Shown here: in pieces, positions 49,622 to 60,997 of the stretch | Position numbering within the stretch: the first letter of the stretch is position 1 | How the letters are laid out: each line of letters begins with the position of its first letter | Assembly: GCA_029961685.1 (NCBI GenBank) | Contig: JARWKL010000012.1 | Coordinates: 27,017,227 to 27,081,226, forward strand | Direction of reading: 5' to 3' | DNA: 64,000 nt | From: Aristolochia californica | Lineage: Eukaryota > Streptophyta > Magnoliopsida > Piperales > Aristolochiaceae | Notes under the pieces: generated by a model | What the model was told of the DNA's origin: nothing | Databases searched by the model: none | What the model saw: only the letters and a program-made list of their open reading frames with translations | Program-made: the position numbers and the translations under genes

Positions 49622-52600
49622 ATGCCGGCGACTGCGACCTTGATCGGCGCTCTTTTGGGTGTGGGCACCCAAATATATTCTAATGCCCTCCGGAAGCTGC
49701 CCCTCATGAGACGTATGATTTCTATCCCGATTGTCTGAGAAAGGAAAAAACAATTTGCAATGAAAGAGATCCATCTTTTATTCGTCCATCTTAGTAACAT
49801 TTATTTGTTCTGTTTTTTTCTCAACTCGGAGGAATGTCGTTTTTCAGACCCTTGGGAGCATTTACTGGGTATGGGCCTTGGAGTAATTTTCACGAATCAA
49901 TTAGTGAAATGGGATGCGCAGCTGCAGGTAGATCTTGATAAGATGCTGGAAAAGGCTAAGGTCGCCAACGAGCGGAGATACTTCGGTATGTGGATCCTCA
50001 TCAAAACCGTCTGATGGTTTTTTCTTTTATGTGCATTTATTTTTAAATAGAATGAGGGAAGAGGGGAATTCGATGGCTTGTTTTGCAAATGAGTCTTTTA
50101 TGGCTGAAGATAATGCTGGAAATTAGAGAAAATAGTATTTCAATTTATGAGTGCTTTAACGTCACTCAAATTATCAGGATGCTATCCGTAAGGGCTATGT
50201 TATTAACGACTTGGGATTGTTATTGCACAATTTAGTTATAAGAACCGTCGAACAAACAGAGTTTCAATGCGTATTGAAACATGAATATGATAAATGTTGT
50301 GTGTTCTTCTAATTGTTAATTTTCATATGTGGATAACTGGTGTGACAAAACTGATGGACTTGTGAAATGTCAAGCTGGGAATATCATAAAAAGGATTACA
50401 TGTGAGTGTCAAGCTTTGAATGTTATGGTAAGTTTGCTTCATGAATTTGAGTTCTAAGCTTTACTAAAAAATAGTTTATTTACTATAATAAATCAAAAGC
50501 AAGCTAGCTCTGATTCTTGTAGTCGATGGATTCATGTTTAGGCTGACACAGTATCCAGCTGAGTTGTTAATCCACAATGTTCTGGTATTTGATGTCTTCC
50601 ACTGATACAAGAGGCCTTTGTTCAGCTAATCTTTCTTAGAATTCGAATGCTAGCAGAAGGGATTCTTAAACTGACAACCTGACCATGTATTTACTCAATT
50701 TTGAAAAACTTCAGCCCCCAATTGTACAGAGGAAGTAGGAAATTTTCAGAAAGGTTTGTTCAGTTCTAAAGTGGAGATTGGCATTTGAAAGTTTTATAGA
50801 TGCATGGTAAGAACAGAGGAGGCAAGGTTGCATTATGAGGCGCTTTTGGTCACTGAAGATATAACCTAAAAAGATGTGGTTACAAGAAATGAAATGTGGA
50901 GATGATTTTGTGATACGCTCTCCCGAAAAAAAAAAAAAGATGATTATGTGATAAACTAGTAAAGGCAATTAATATGACATGGAGAGCATAGAGGAGCACG
51001 ATTTGTCTTATTGCTGATAGTAGCTTATGGGAAGGCCACTGTGTACTAAATAGGGTACAGGAATTTGGGTGCCTAATATGGTACCTAATATTTAGTCGCT
51101 AAGCCTGCCTTGGAGTAGTGCAATAGGTTTTCAAATAAGAGAGTCTATCATGATTTTTCTTACCACTCATGAATATCATGTGTCAGGCAATGGCTACCAG
51201 ATCTATCATGTGTCAGGCAATGCCTACCAGATTTTGTGAAGCCCATTTTGTACCTAATATGATACAATAATTTGGGTGCCTGATATAGTACCCAATACTT
51301 ATGTTTTAGCAATAGTTGAGCAAACAAGCATTGTTGTATGGTGATATGTTACCTGGTATAACCCTGCTTAGAAGAAGCTTTGATAATATAGCAAACAAGA
51401 GAATTCTTTAAATTGATTCCACTGATATGGGCATACTCAATATTGCTAATTGTATACCTGTCGGAGTGTTGGCAGTATTGGTTGATCAACTGAGGTAAAT
51501 TCAAAAGTGACATGAGAGGAAATAGTTACAAAAGGCATGCCAATTGCTTGTGTAATTATGAAGCTAACAACTGACGTAGGAGAATGATTGAGAATTTATT
51601 ATTATTATTTTTTAATGTTAAAACCCCTTATGCTGGTGAGACTCGAATCTAAGACCTCACACTTGAAAGCCCCAAAGTTGCCATTGGACCAAAGGCCCAA
51701 TGCACTGGATTTATTTGTCAATGTTAACAAAGTTGGAACTAGGCTTTGAAGATGATTTTTTTGTGATATAATTTGTGTATTAATTATGAAGCATTGTTCA
51801 TAGTTCTGGATTATTCTTTGGATTATGTACGATTTCACTGTCCACAGCAGTAAAGTTTAATCTGTTCACTATATCATCTTTGAGAAAAATGGGTGAAGGT
51901 TACCAACTTCGTTATGAAGTGTTGTATTTAAAGTGGGCTGGGCTACTACATTTGTTCAGTGTGCTTGGCTGATAAATCATAGTTCACTAGTAAAGTGCTT
52001 CTTTTCTTGATTCTTTAAACCGCCAAATAGCAATGAAGCCTGTTCCATTTCTTGTCCAACCTGTTTTGGAATCTTTTAAAATGTGTCAGACTCTCCGGAT
52101 TATGTTTCTTATCTTTAATAAGCAGTTAGATGACATGACAAATTGTTAAAATCTATGTAAGGTATATTCGTAATTTTCCCTTCCTGGTCCACACATCTGG
52201 AATTAGCTATAGACTATGGATCATGTCAGAAGATTATGGTTCTAATTTGGTTAGATTTGGAGTTGTAATTTTTAAGTTATGGAGGTAGAGTTTATGAGGG
52301 GCATTATTGTAATCTTGCAAACGCTCTCACTTAAGTTAATAAAAGAAATGTTAAAGGTCAGAGGTGTTTTATGAAATATGTAATTTATTTTCCCCATTAA
52401 CTGTAAATGGAATCACATTCCGCGCTTTGCTAATCACCTAGTAGACTCCCAGGCCAAGGCGGACATTTCTCTCCAACACTTTGTCCCCCAAGGCTAGGTT
52501 TGTATTTTTCTTTTTTTGTCTTTTCAATATACGCTCTATTCATAAAAAAAAAGGTCAGAGGTGCTTTGGTAATTTTACTAAGGGTATTGTGTTTCAGACC

Positions 52601-55600
52601 TCTAATTGGATAGAGTGAATTATACATGCTCACCAATATAATTTTTACATTTTCTTATTACTGTTTGATGGATGTAATTAAGATAACTAGAGTAGGGGCA
52701 TTATGGTCATTTTGTACTACAATCACTTAAATTATCAATAATGAGGAGAAATGTTAAAGGTCAGGGGTGTTTTGGTAATTTTACTAAGGATATTGTGTTT
52801 TAGAACTCTAATTGGATAGAGGTGAATTAGATATGCTCACCAATATAATTTTTACATTTTCTTATTACTGTTTGATGGCTGTAATTAAGATAACTAGAGT
52901 ATGGGCATTATGGTCATTTTGTACTACAATCACTTAAATTATCAATAAAGAGATTAGGTATCTTGCATATCCTCTAACCAGACTCTTTCTCTCAACATTC
53001 TCCCTCTTCTCTTATCTTCTTCTTTTTCTCCACTTTCTTCTTCTAAAATTCTTTATTTTTCTTTATTTTGCAAGCAAAAGAAGGCTTGAGAAGTCCCTCT
53101 AACAAGTGCAGACCTCTCACACTCTTCTTTGTTTCTTTTCTCTATGTTCTCTTTTTATCTCTTTCTTCTCCAATATATTACTTTTTTCATGTTATTAGAG
53201 CAGTAAGATCCTGTTTCATAGCTATGTAGGCGAACCTATTCTCTCTTTTTGAAGTTTGCATCTACTAGGAAAGGGGAATTTCAAGATTTTTGTCTGATTG
53301 AAGTTAAAGGTCAGGCCTTTTTCATTTTTTTTTTTTCTGTTATAACTTAAGGGTTAATAGTTACTACTATTGATTAGATCAATTCTATTAAAGATGTGTG
53401 CTCTTAAGGGGTCCTAATGTTGGGATTCACCCAATTTCTTCCTGCGTGGGCCTTGTACTGTCTGTGTCACCCCTTTGAAAGGTAGCATCATCATTGGCTT
53501 GCCCTACCTATTTGTGGTATTGTTGATTTTGATTTATTGGAGACTGAATTGAAGTGAGGTACATGTGTTTGCCCTTTTTTCAACCTCAATTGCTGTGTGT
53601 GGCACCCATATAGCCTGCACATACTTGTTTTTTGAACTGTTTGAGAATTTGAGATGGCTGATTCCGGTGAATTGCTTACACCATTCAGATGGAAAAGATA
53701 CAATTATGATAACTACAGAAAAATTGAACAGCCAGAATTACGTAAGTTGGTCAAAATCAGTTCGAATATATTTGAAAGCCAAGAAGAAGACTAAATGCTT
53801 GAGAGATGATCCTCCTATTCCAGTAAATAATGATTGGGAAGCTGAAGAGAAACAAGTAATGAATTGGCTACTTAATAGCATGGTTGCCCAACTCAGGAAC
53901 CAAGTTATGAACCGTGAAACAACAAAGGAGATTTGGACATCCCTTGAGATATACACAGGAGACTAATTTATCAAGAATTTATGAGCTATATACTAAATTA
54001 TTTAGTTTGAAGAAGGGTGGCAATAAGGTTATTGATTACTATAGTGAGTTGCAAAATATCCTATAAGAGATTAGTATATATCACCCTTTCACATTGATGA
54101 GAAACAACATAAAAAGCAGTAAGGACAAATTTATGTGGCAAAATTTCTAGAAGATCTTGGTCCCAAGTATGATGTAGTACAAGTCCAATTGTTTGCTTCA
54201 AATGATGTTCCTGCACTCCTTGATGCATTTAATAGGGTTATGCATGCAAAGTCAATCGTGACCTCACATGGTTGTAAGGAAACACCTAATGTTGAAGCTG
54301 ATCCCTCTATATTCCTTCAATATTCAGCATCGATCTAGTTGGTCAAAAGCCAATTGTGGTCGTAGTGGCAGCAACAGAGGATGCGATCAAGAGGGCTCAA
54401 ATTGTGGCAAAGGTAGATGTGATAGATGGAGTGTCCATTGTTTACAAACCATGTTTAAGATAAATGCTGGAAGAAGTTCGGTAAACCAACATTGGCAAAC
54501 TCTAGTATTTTTTAGAGTAGTGACATCTTTACAACTCCTGTAGGTGATATTATGTGCGGTTTTCCAAATGAGATGCAATAATTAATTCAGAGGATGACCT
54601 AGTTGACTTCTACTTAGAGGTCTGATCCACTCCTACTACAACTACTCTGGCCAGGTCAGTAGAACCAGCTTTACACGTGTGTCCAGTGTCTACATGGGTT
54701 ATTGATTCTAGTGTGTCCTTTCATATGTCAAGTATGTCTTCATAGTTTTGGAGGTAGAGGTTATGACAGGCATTATTTTAATCTTGTAAATGCTCTCGCT
54801 TAGTTAATAAAAGAAACAAAGGACTTGAGAAGTCCCTCTGAGTGTAGTCTTCATGCACTTTTCTTTCTCTCTCCTCTCTTTTTTTCTTTCTCTCTCTTTC
54901 TTCTTCAATTTATTACTTTTTTCACAAACCATTGTCATTCCGATGGTTATTCATAAATACATGAAGCAATTGGGATTACCTGCACCTTGACCTCATTGCA
55001 ACTCAATTAGGTGAACTTCAAGCAGCATATTCTCTATAGATCTAACTTTCTTTCTTCACTAATAGCCTTCTCATCAGTGATCTTGTCTTTGCTTAGAAGA
55101 ATAAGAAATTGTTCTTCTTAATGTGAAACATGTCTCATTGCAACTCAATTACGTAAACTTAAAGCAGCATATTCTCCATAGATCTAGCTTTCTTTCTTCA
55201 CTAATAGCCTTTTCATCAGGGATCATGTCTTTGCTGGGAAGAATAAAAAATTGTGCTTCTTAATGTGAAACATGTCTAAATGGTTCTCCTTGTGTGTTAG
55301 GCCAAGCACATGCAGCAAGACATCGCTGAGATGTCTCACGCCTTTTATAGACATTATGTTGTGTAACTTCACACTCGAGACATCTTGGCCTATACACCCA
55401 AGAGGTCTCAGAAAACGAAGATGCCTACCCCCAAGATATGATGCAAACTTAATTGACAGCTTATCATCTTTATGAGGTTGCAATGGAAGTTTTTTTATTT
55501 AAAAATAATCTCAGGTCTGATTGGAAGATGTGATTCAGCCTTTAGCTAAGATTGGAGCCCTCCTCCAGGTAATCAAATTCTTCAGTGTAAATTTCTCATC

Positions 55601-56669
55601 TGTTCTAGTTATTAGAGGAGATCATTCCATTTTGATCAGCTGGATAAAAGGACCCCATAAACACTTGTAGTTAGTAGCTTTTGTCTGGCGATGTAGTTCA
55701 CTCTAATGAAGAGTTCATTGGTCTCTGATACCCATCAATACTTCTTTGTGGCCAACTCTATATCTTGAGGCACTAGGCTTTGTTTTTTACCTCGTCAATG
55801 AAGCATATACTATCTAAAAAAGTTCAAGAATGAAATTGAATATATGATGATCTAATTGTTAGAAAACTCGAGAGTTAGACTATGATCAGGTATTTACAGC
55901 CTTCAACTAGGCTGACTTGACTTAGTGGTGTAAATAAGTTTTTGTAAAGCTTGAATCTGCATCCATGTCAATTACAAGTATTATGCATAAGTATCCTAAG
56001 ATTGTAGGGGACCAGCTTGATACTCTATCACCAGATCCATCCATTGCTCATCATGTTATTATTATTCATTTGATGAATAGATGAACGAAGGGATAATATC
56101 ATTGTAAGTAGATCTATATCACTTTCCAAAGAAAATTTTCATTATGTAAAATGTGGATGAGAACTAGTTTTGAAGAAAATGTTTTTTTCTTTACTAATCA
56201 TTTTCTTCTTTAAATTGGAAATGATTATGTCAAATTAAGTATCATATAGTCTAAATTAGTTGTATTCAACTAGGAGTGGGTGGGCAAAATCACCTCACAC
56301 AATTGCACAAGACTGTGGTCCATAATATGAATTTGCTCTGGTATCCTAAAAGTTTAATATAGTACAATCAAAATTTTTGTTGCAACAAGATCTAAACATG
56401 AATTTATACGTAGAATCTTCATAGTAGAAAACTACCTCATGACATGAATCTTCTCACTTCTACTTTTTTTTTTTCTCTCCTTGCTTTTTTTTTTTTTTAC
56501 TGCTTTCTTAGGGTATGCCTCTAGGTACCTAAAAGTGGTGTTTGTATTTTTTGTCTTCATTTAAATTTTATTGTCTTCTAAATTTGATTTATACAACTAT
56601 AGGTCTAGTGGTATTTTGTTTACATTAGGTGCGTCAGGTCGCAAGTTGGAATCGTGCCACGCCCCTCTC

Positions 56670-56701
<32 letters not shown>

Positions 56702-59070
56702 TATACACACTTCCTTAGTTGAAAGAAGTATAATCAGTTCTATTTTTTTTTAAATGATGATGATTTTATTACGAAGGAAAGCAAAATAGTATATCAAGAG
56801 AAGCCTCCCTTAACAACAAGAGATTGCAGGGAGGTACCCAATTTGGCACGTAAATCAACAACCGAATTGGCTGATCTAAGAGCATGGGACCAAGTACAAG
56901 AGGTAGTGGAAACAATATCCATAATATCAAGAAAAAAGTTGTCAGTGATGCCATAGGAGGGAAAGGAGGCAGTGGAGCACCAACCAATGACGACTATGGA
57001 GTCACCCTCCACGATCAGTGGACCTCTGAAGCAATCCTAGTAGATGTGAAGCCTGTGAAGGAGGCCAGAGAGTTCAGCAGTGATCGAGTCCGCAATGCCT
57101 AGGGACCAGAGTATGACATAATAGCAGTTCCTCCAAGACCAAAAATCAACCCCCCACCCAAAGCCAGCCAAAGCCAGGTTCCCAAAAGTGTGAGGTGTGA
57201 TTAAACCGTCTGGAATTCCTTTCAGTCCAAAGGCACCATGGAATGTAAGTAACGCAAACAACTAAAAAAAACTTACCGAGGCTAGGGAGATGAATGCCAG
57301 ATGAGAAACGACACATGGAGCTCAAGTCAGAGGGGATGCAGAAACTGAGGCCCATGCTATCAATCATAGAGGTCCAAACCTTCCAGGAAAAAACACAATG
57401 GAGGAGAAGGTGACTGATGGTCTCGACTTCTACCCCACAAAGGGAACATAGAGGGTCAGGAGCAGTGTTTCCGCGTCTGATAAGATTGTCAGCAGTGAGA
57501 GGAAAAATTTCACCTTTGGCGGCAGGCACTCCAGAGGAAAAATTTCACCTTTGGCGGAGCCAAGAGCCTCCAAGCAAAAGCAGCCTGGTGAGGGTGGGAG
57601 GCTAGGTCCAAACCATAAGGTGACGATAAGCCGAGGAGATAGAGAAGCGTCCGCTGTCATCAGGGAACCAAATCAGTCGGTCAGTCGCCAGGGGTCGAAT
57701 GCTAACATTGTCAAGACCATCAATCATATTACAAGCATATATGGCCTCCACATCAGTAAGGCCTCGTCTCATACGGAGATCCCATGAGCCGTTTCTCCAC
57801 GGATCAGAGACCAAGAGGTCACGACAAGGGGTGATCTGAAAGAGAACTGGGTGGGAAGAGGTAAGTAGTTCTATTGAAAGACTTAGTATTACTCTAGCTT
57901 TAGGCTGGTGAATAATATCATTAGAAGACCAGTATTGGACACATTCGAAACTGATACTATCTAAAATTATGTGCATGTCATCTCCAGTACAACATGCAGA
58001 TACTTGTAGTTGATTTAGATATGTACCTAACTTTTACAAAATTCATCCAAATCACCCAAGTCAAAGACTTTTTTTAACACATTCTGATTTCAAATTTTCT
58101 AACGGTCCTACTCACCAAGAATACGAACATAACCATCTTATTACAAGATAATGTTTTTCAACCTTATCTTTTGTTGACTGAATGCATCTGAAATATCCAC
58201 TATCAGTTTTGAAAGTATAAAGCAATTTCTACCATGCAGCAACAGTGTAAATGTGGAGGGATGTTTATCTCAGTTTACCTCAGAAAATGCAAGGATCCCA
58301 ATGCAATTTATTTGCCTCTGTGAGCAAGGACAGATGAGATGCCTTGTGGCGCTGCTTAGTAGTTAGTATTAACAGGTGCTGAAATACACTGAAGCCTTTG
58401 AACCTCTGATTATTACTGTAACTCCAAAAATGAAGTTGATGCCCATAATTGGGATTCGGTGCCGATGGTAAATATGAATGTAAAGTGGTTATCTTGATAG
58501 ATTATTGTCTCTGTTGAAGCCCTTAGTGTCTTTGTTCTCCAATTGTCATTTACCTCACTCACCTCTTTGATTTAGATATGTAGCTAATTTTTACATAACC
58601 ATCCTGTTCAAACCTTAGCTTTTGTTGACTGAATGCATCTGAAATATCCACTATCTGTTTTGATAGTATAAAGCAATTTCTACCATGCAGCAACAGTGTA
58701 AATGTGGAGGGTTGTTTATCTCGGTTTACCTCAGAAAATGCAAGGATCCCAATGCAATTTATTTGCCTGTGTGCAAGGACAGATAAGATGCCTTGTGGCG
58801 CTGCTTAGTAGTTAGTATTAACAGGTGCTGGAATACACTGAAGTCTTTGAACTTCAGATTATAATTGAACTCCATAAATGAAGTTGATGCCCATAATTGA
58901 GATTTGGTGCCGATGGTAAATTTGAATGTAAAGTGTTTATCTTGTTTGACTTATAGATCATATCTCTGGTGAAGCCATTCATTGTCTTTGTTTATTTACC
59001 TCACTCACCATCTTAAGAGGTATCTGTTTTTTAATCAAAACGTTGTCTTATTGTAGATGATGAAGACTAG
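49622..59070 (+). CDS. Small conserved plant protein (80 aa) with a terminal micro-exon behind a 9 kb intron
   Basis: Exon 1 (49622-49712) and exon 2 (49848-49985) join in phase to give MPATATLIGALLGVGTQIYS, NALRKLPLMRHPWEHLLGMG, LGVIFTNQLVKWDAQLQVDL and DKMLEKAKVANERRYF. This is a short protein with two weak hydrophobic spans and a charged C-terminal helix. I recognise it as a conserved small plant protein, possibly mitochondrial, without a firm name. Exon 2 ends in phase 1 at a good donor (TTCG|GTATGT). The best terminal exon I find is 59057-59070, after TTATTGTAG. It completes Asp and adds Asp-Glu-Asp-stop, an acidic tail such proteins usually have. The intervening 9.07 kb intron is filled with retroelement debris. 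An alternative ending near 50109 (AAG|ATAATGCTGG, giving Asp-Asn-Ala-Gly-Asn) lacks a pyrimidine tract. Confidence 0.6.
50900..50953 (+). mobile_element. Ultra-short poly-A insertion with 16-bp target duplication
   Basis: AGATGATTTTGTGATA (50900-50915) and AGATGATTATGTGATA (50938-50953) flank CGCTCTCCCG plus about 13 A. One mismatch in 16 and the A tail fit target-primed insertion of an extremely truncated LINE or SINE transcript. Confidence 0.65.
51595..51725 (-). mobile_element. tRNA-derived SINE-like element
   Basis: On the minus strand TGGTCCAATGG (51691-51681) fits a pol III box A. GGTCTTAGATTCGAGTCTC (about 51656-51638) fits box B, about 30 bases further on. The element ends in an A/TAA-rich tail at 51595-51613. 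Short ATTTATT flanks may be target duplications. Confidence 0.6.
52353..52567 (+). mobile_element. 5'-truncated LINE nested in the copia LTR
   Basis: AAAGGTCAGAGGTGTTTT (52353-52370) and AAAGGTCAGAGGTGCTTT (52550-52567) flank a 179-bp insert with an A tail. The insert codes the end of a plant L1 RNase H region (IPRFANHLVDSQAKADISL, then a stop) and a T-rich 3' UTR. Its place inside the LTR sequence makes it younger than the copia element. Confidence 0.8.
52553..52955 (+). repeat. Tandem duplication, about 206 bp, in the left LTR of the decayed copia element
   Basis: GGTCAG-GGTG...TTTTGGTAATTTTACTAAG begins at 52553 and 52759. It continues for about 200 bp with only scattered differences. The right LTR lacks the second copy. 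Confidence 0.8.
54994..55275 (+). repeat. Tandem duplication with 142-bp period
   Basis: CATTGCAACTCAATTA begins at 54994 and 55136. The following text (AGCAGCATATTCTC, CTTTCTTTCTTCACTAATAG, TTCTTAATGTGAAACATGTC) repeats. Non-coding, inside the 9 kb intron. Confidence 0.75.
56595..56708 (+). mobile_element. SINE-like element with A tail and AT run
   Basis: TAGGTCTAGTGG near 56600 resembles box A, and GGTCGCAAGTTGGAATCGTG near 56637 resembles box B with one change from GTTCGAATC. A poly-A of about 15 and an AT-dinucleotide run follow. This pattern matches the Au-type SINEs of plants. Confidence 0.55.
56736..57875 (-). mobile_element. 5'-truncated LINE (L1 type) with RT zinc-binding and RNase H end
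   Basis: The minus strand carries DRLIWFPDDSGRFSISSAYR, then the zinc-binding CSLCGVEVETISHLLLHC (near 57400-57450) that follows plant LINE reverse transcriptases, then a decayed RNase H end. It finishes with TAATAAAATCATCATCATTT and a short A run at 56742-56751. AGTTCTATT occurs at both edges (56736 and 57867), a possible target duplication. Frameshifts and a tandem duplication (57497-57556) break the frame. Confidence 0.8.
57497..57556. repeat. Short tandem duplication inside the LINE
   Basis: GGAAAAATTTCACCTTTGGC occurs twice about 39 bases apart. Confidence 0.8.
58166..58980 (+). repeat. Segmental tandem duplication, period about 447 bp, before the putative terminal exon
   Basis: TTTTGTTGACTGAATGCATC begins near 58170 and again near 58619. 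More than 300 bp follow at high identity (AAGCAATTTCTACCATGCAG, AATGTGGAGGG, GATGCCTTGTGGCGCTGCTT). It has no coding potential and ends less than 100 bases before exon 3 of the small gene. Confidence 0.85.
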
Positions 59071-59863
59071 TGGCTTGTGGCCAAGAACTCCAAGAAGTTG
59101 TCACTCAAAACATCATGCTGTTTTTTAGCTCGTCTTCCCATGGAGCATTGTAAGAACTCCTCTTTGAACCATTTACCTGGTTTTTACAGTTTTAATGTTT
59201 TCGAATTTAGTTCACAAATAAATTTGTCGCAGACAAGATTGAAGGTTGTGGATGACTAGTTTTGCTGTATTTCTTTTTATAGCTCTCGTTAGATGAGAGT
59301 TGACGTAAGCTTGTTTCTATCGGTTGGAAGAAAAAAGTGAAAATGTTGTAGAATCACAACTAAGAGAAATGAGGGTTGTTTGTTAAAGGTATTTCTTAAG
59401 CATCTGTTAACAAAATTTCTGCTACATATCAAATCAATATTATAAGACCCTAGTAAAGTGGGTTTAATTTATTAGGTTTGATTAGTAGTGATCCTTCGTT
59501 GATGTCCAAATGTTATTTAGAAAAAATAAAAATAAAACAGAAGAATCTGTGACTAGGTGATAGAGAAGGACGCTTAGCCTGAGCCCTTACCTCTCACGGT
59601 GAGAACGGGAGTTAACAGAAAGGAGGCATTCCTTCTAAGAACCTGATGAATTAACACCAAAACTCTTCTAATGGTAAGGAGACCATGATGCGAAGATTCA
59701 AGAAGAAACAGGTCTATCGGAAACCATTTTCAACCACGCACTTAGGGCTTTCAGTGTCCTTTCCGCGTGTAACTGGCCAGAGAAATTAGGTCCCATGTTT
59801 TCTCCATCCACAATAAATGGAGAGAGCGGTTACATCACGAAAACAAATTCACCGACAACATTC

Positions 59864-60090
59864 AAAAGAAAAACATTTTGAGCTCAATGAAGAGGGATGA
59901 CTACCCGACAGCACCCACCGTCTTGATCAACTTAAAGCTACAATTCAACAGCTGCTGATCTGTTAGCCCGAGGCACAAAAGAAAAACATTTTGAGCTCAA
60001 TGACGGGGGAGGACTACCCGACGGCACCCACCGTCTTGATCAACTTAAGCTACAATTCAACAGCTGCTGATCTGTTAGCCCGAGGCACAG
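59864..60090. repeat. Tandem duplication with about 113-bp period
   Basis: AAAAGAAAAACATTTTGAGC begins at 59864 and 59977. The following 95 bases, including CCACCGTCTTGATCAACTTA and GCTGATCTGTTAGCCCGAGG, repeat with few differences. Confidence 0.85.
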
Positions 60091-60306
60091 ACGTTCCTAA
60101 TAGTATGCGTCGCACGTTCATAGAGAGGCTAAGAAAAGCCAAAAACAGCGATAAAATGACTTTCGGAAATGTAAAACCATTTTCGACGTCGACATCAAAC
60201 TAAATTTACCCCACCCCCATCTGCCCCTCAGGCCTGATGCAGGAGCAGAGAAATTAGGCGGCACTATTTCTTCCTATTTACTATGGTATTTATCCCGGCA
60301 GAGAAC

Positions 60307-60393
60307 CCCCGTCCCCGTCGTTCTCTACTCCATTCGCAAAAGAAGATTCCCCCCGTCCCCGTCGTTCTCTACTCCATTCGCAAAAGAAGATTC
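60307..60393. repeat. Tandem duplication of about 43 bp
   Basis: CCCCGTCCCCGTCGTTCTCT and CTCCATTCGCAAAAGAAGAT occur twice in direct succession without visible differences, so the duplication is recent. Confidence 0.85.
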
Positions 60394-60997
60394 GTTTCTG
60401 AAACTGTGCTCCAATTGAACAATAGAACAAAAAATCATAAGATATAAAAGAGTGCAAAGGAGATAAAAGCTAGACTGACTAATCCATTATTCGTACAACG
60501 AAAACAAGTGCTTAAAAAGAAACATATCAGCAGTATCAATCCACACGGGATTTATACAACCAAATCCCCATTATAAACCTAAAAAACCCAACCACTAACA
60601 AGAGTAATCCACTCTCCTCCAAGAATAAGCTTGTCAAGGGGATAAAACCTGTCGAAAGAAAATGTAAAGACCTATGCTATATACAACACCCACAGAGATA
60701 ACCAAGTCTCTAGCAATAGCTCAAGTTAAACAATACACAAATTCCATCTAAAAACCGCCCCCTAAATCGCATCCACGCTAATTAGCCTCCATTCCGGATC
60801 CTTCTGTTGAAAAAATAAAGAAAGATCGGGAACAAGAACTGATTATGAAGAAACGTTAGTGAAAAGGTTAAGTGTGAGAAAGCGTTTTCTCCGACGGAAG
60901 CCATGTCACGCCGCCCAAACACCTTCGTAGATGGCGAGCCACTCCAAACTTCCATCTTGAAAAAGCACTTTCAAGAGATATACCAACCAGCGATCCT

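Larger units (their letters stand above)
52140..54930 (+). mobile_element. Decayed copia-type LTR element in the 9 kb intron
   Basis: Blocks at 52260-52340 (GGAGGTAGAG-TTATGA, GGCATTATTGTAATCTTG, TTAATAAAAGAAA) and 53095-53115 (GCTTGAGAAGTCCCTCT) reappear together at 54750-54840, which marks the two LTRs. A mutated tRNA-Met site (TTATTAGAGC) follows at about 53194. Gag of the UBN2 type reads ITTEKLNSQNYVSWSKSVRI near 53709-53770, NWLLNSMVAQLRNQVM, and after frame changes FLEDLGPKYDVVQVQLF at 54140. A protease-like STWVIDSSVSFHMS is near 54687. Integrase and reverse transcriptase are absent. The element is dead and internally deleted. Confidence 0.75.
59071..60997. other. 3' UTRs and intergenic between convergent genes
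   Basis: 59071-59300 is a plausible 3' UTR of the small conserved gene. 60540-60997 is a plausible 3' UTR of the minus-strand PNRC-like gene. Between them lie local tandem duplications (entered separately) and an open frame at 59991-60203 of unknown meaning. Confidence 0.4.

Noticed and set aside
59991..60203. 70-codon plus-strand open frame
   Set aside because: Begins in a tandem duplication and the first copy of the same sequence has a broken frame; no family match known to me.
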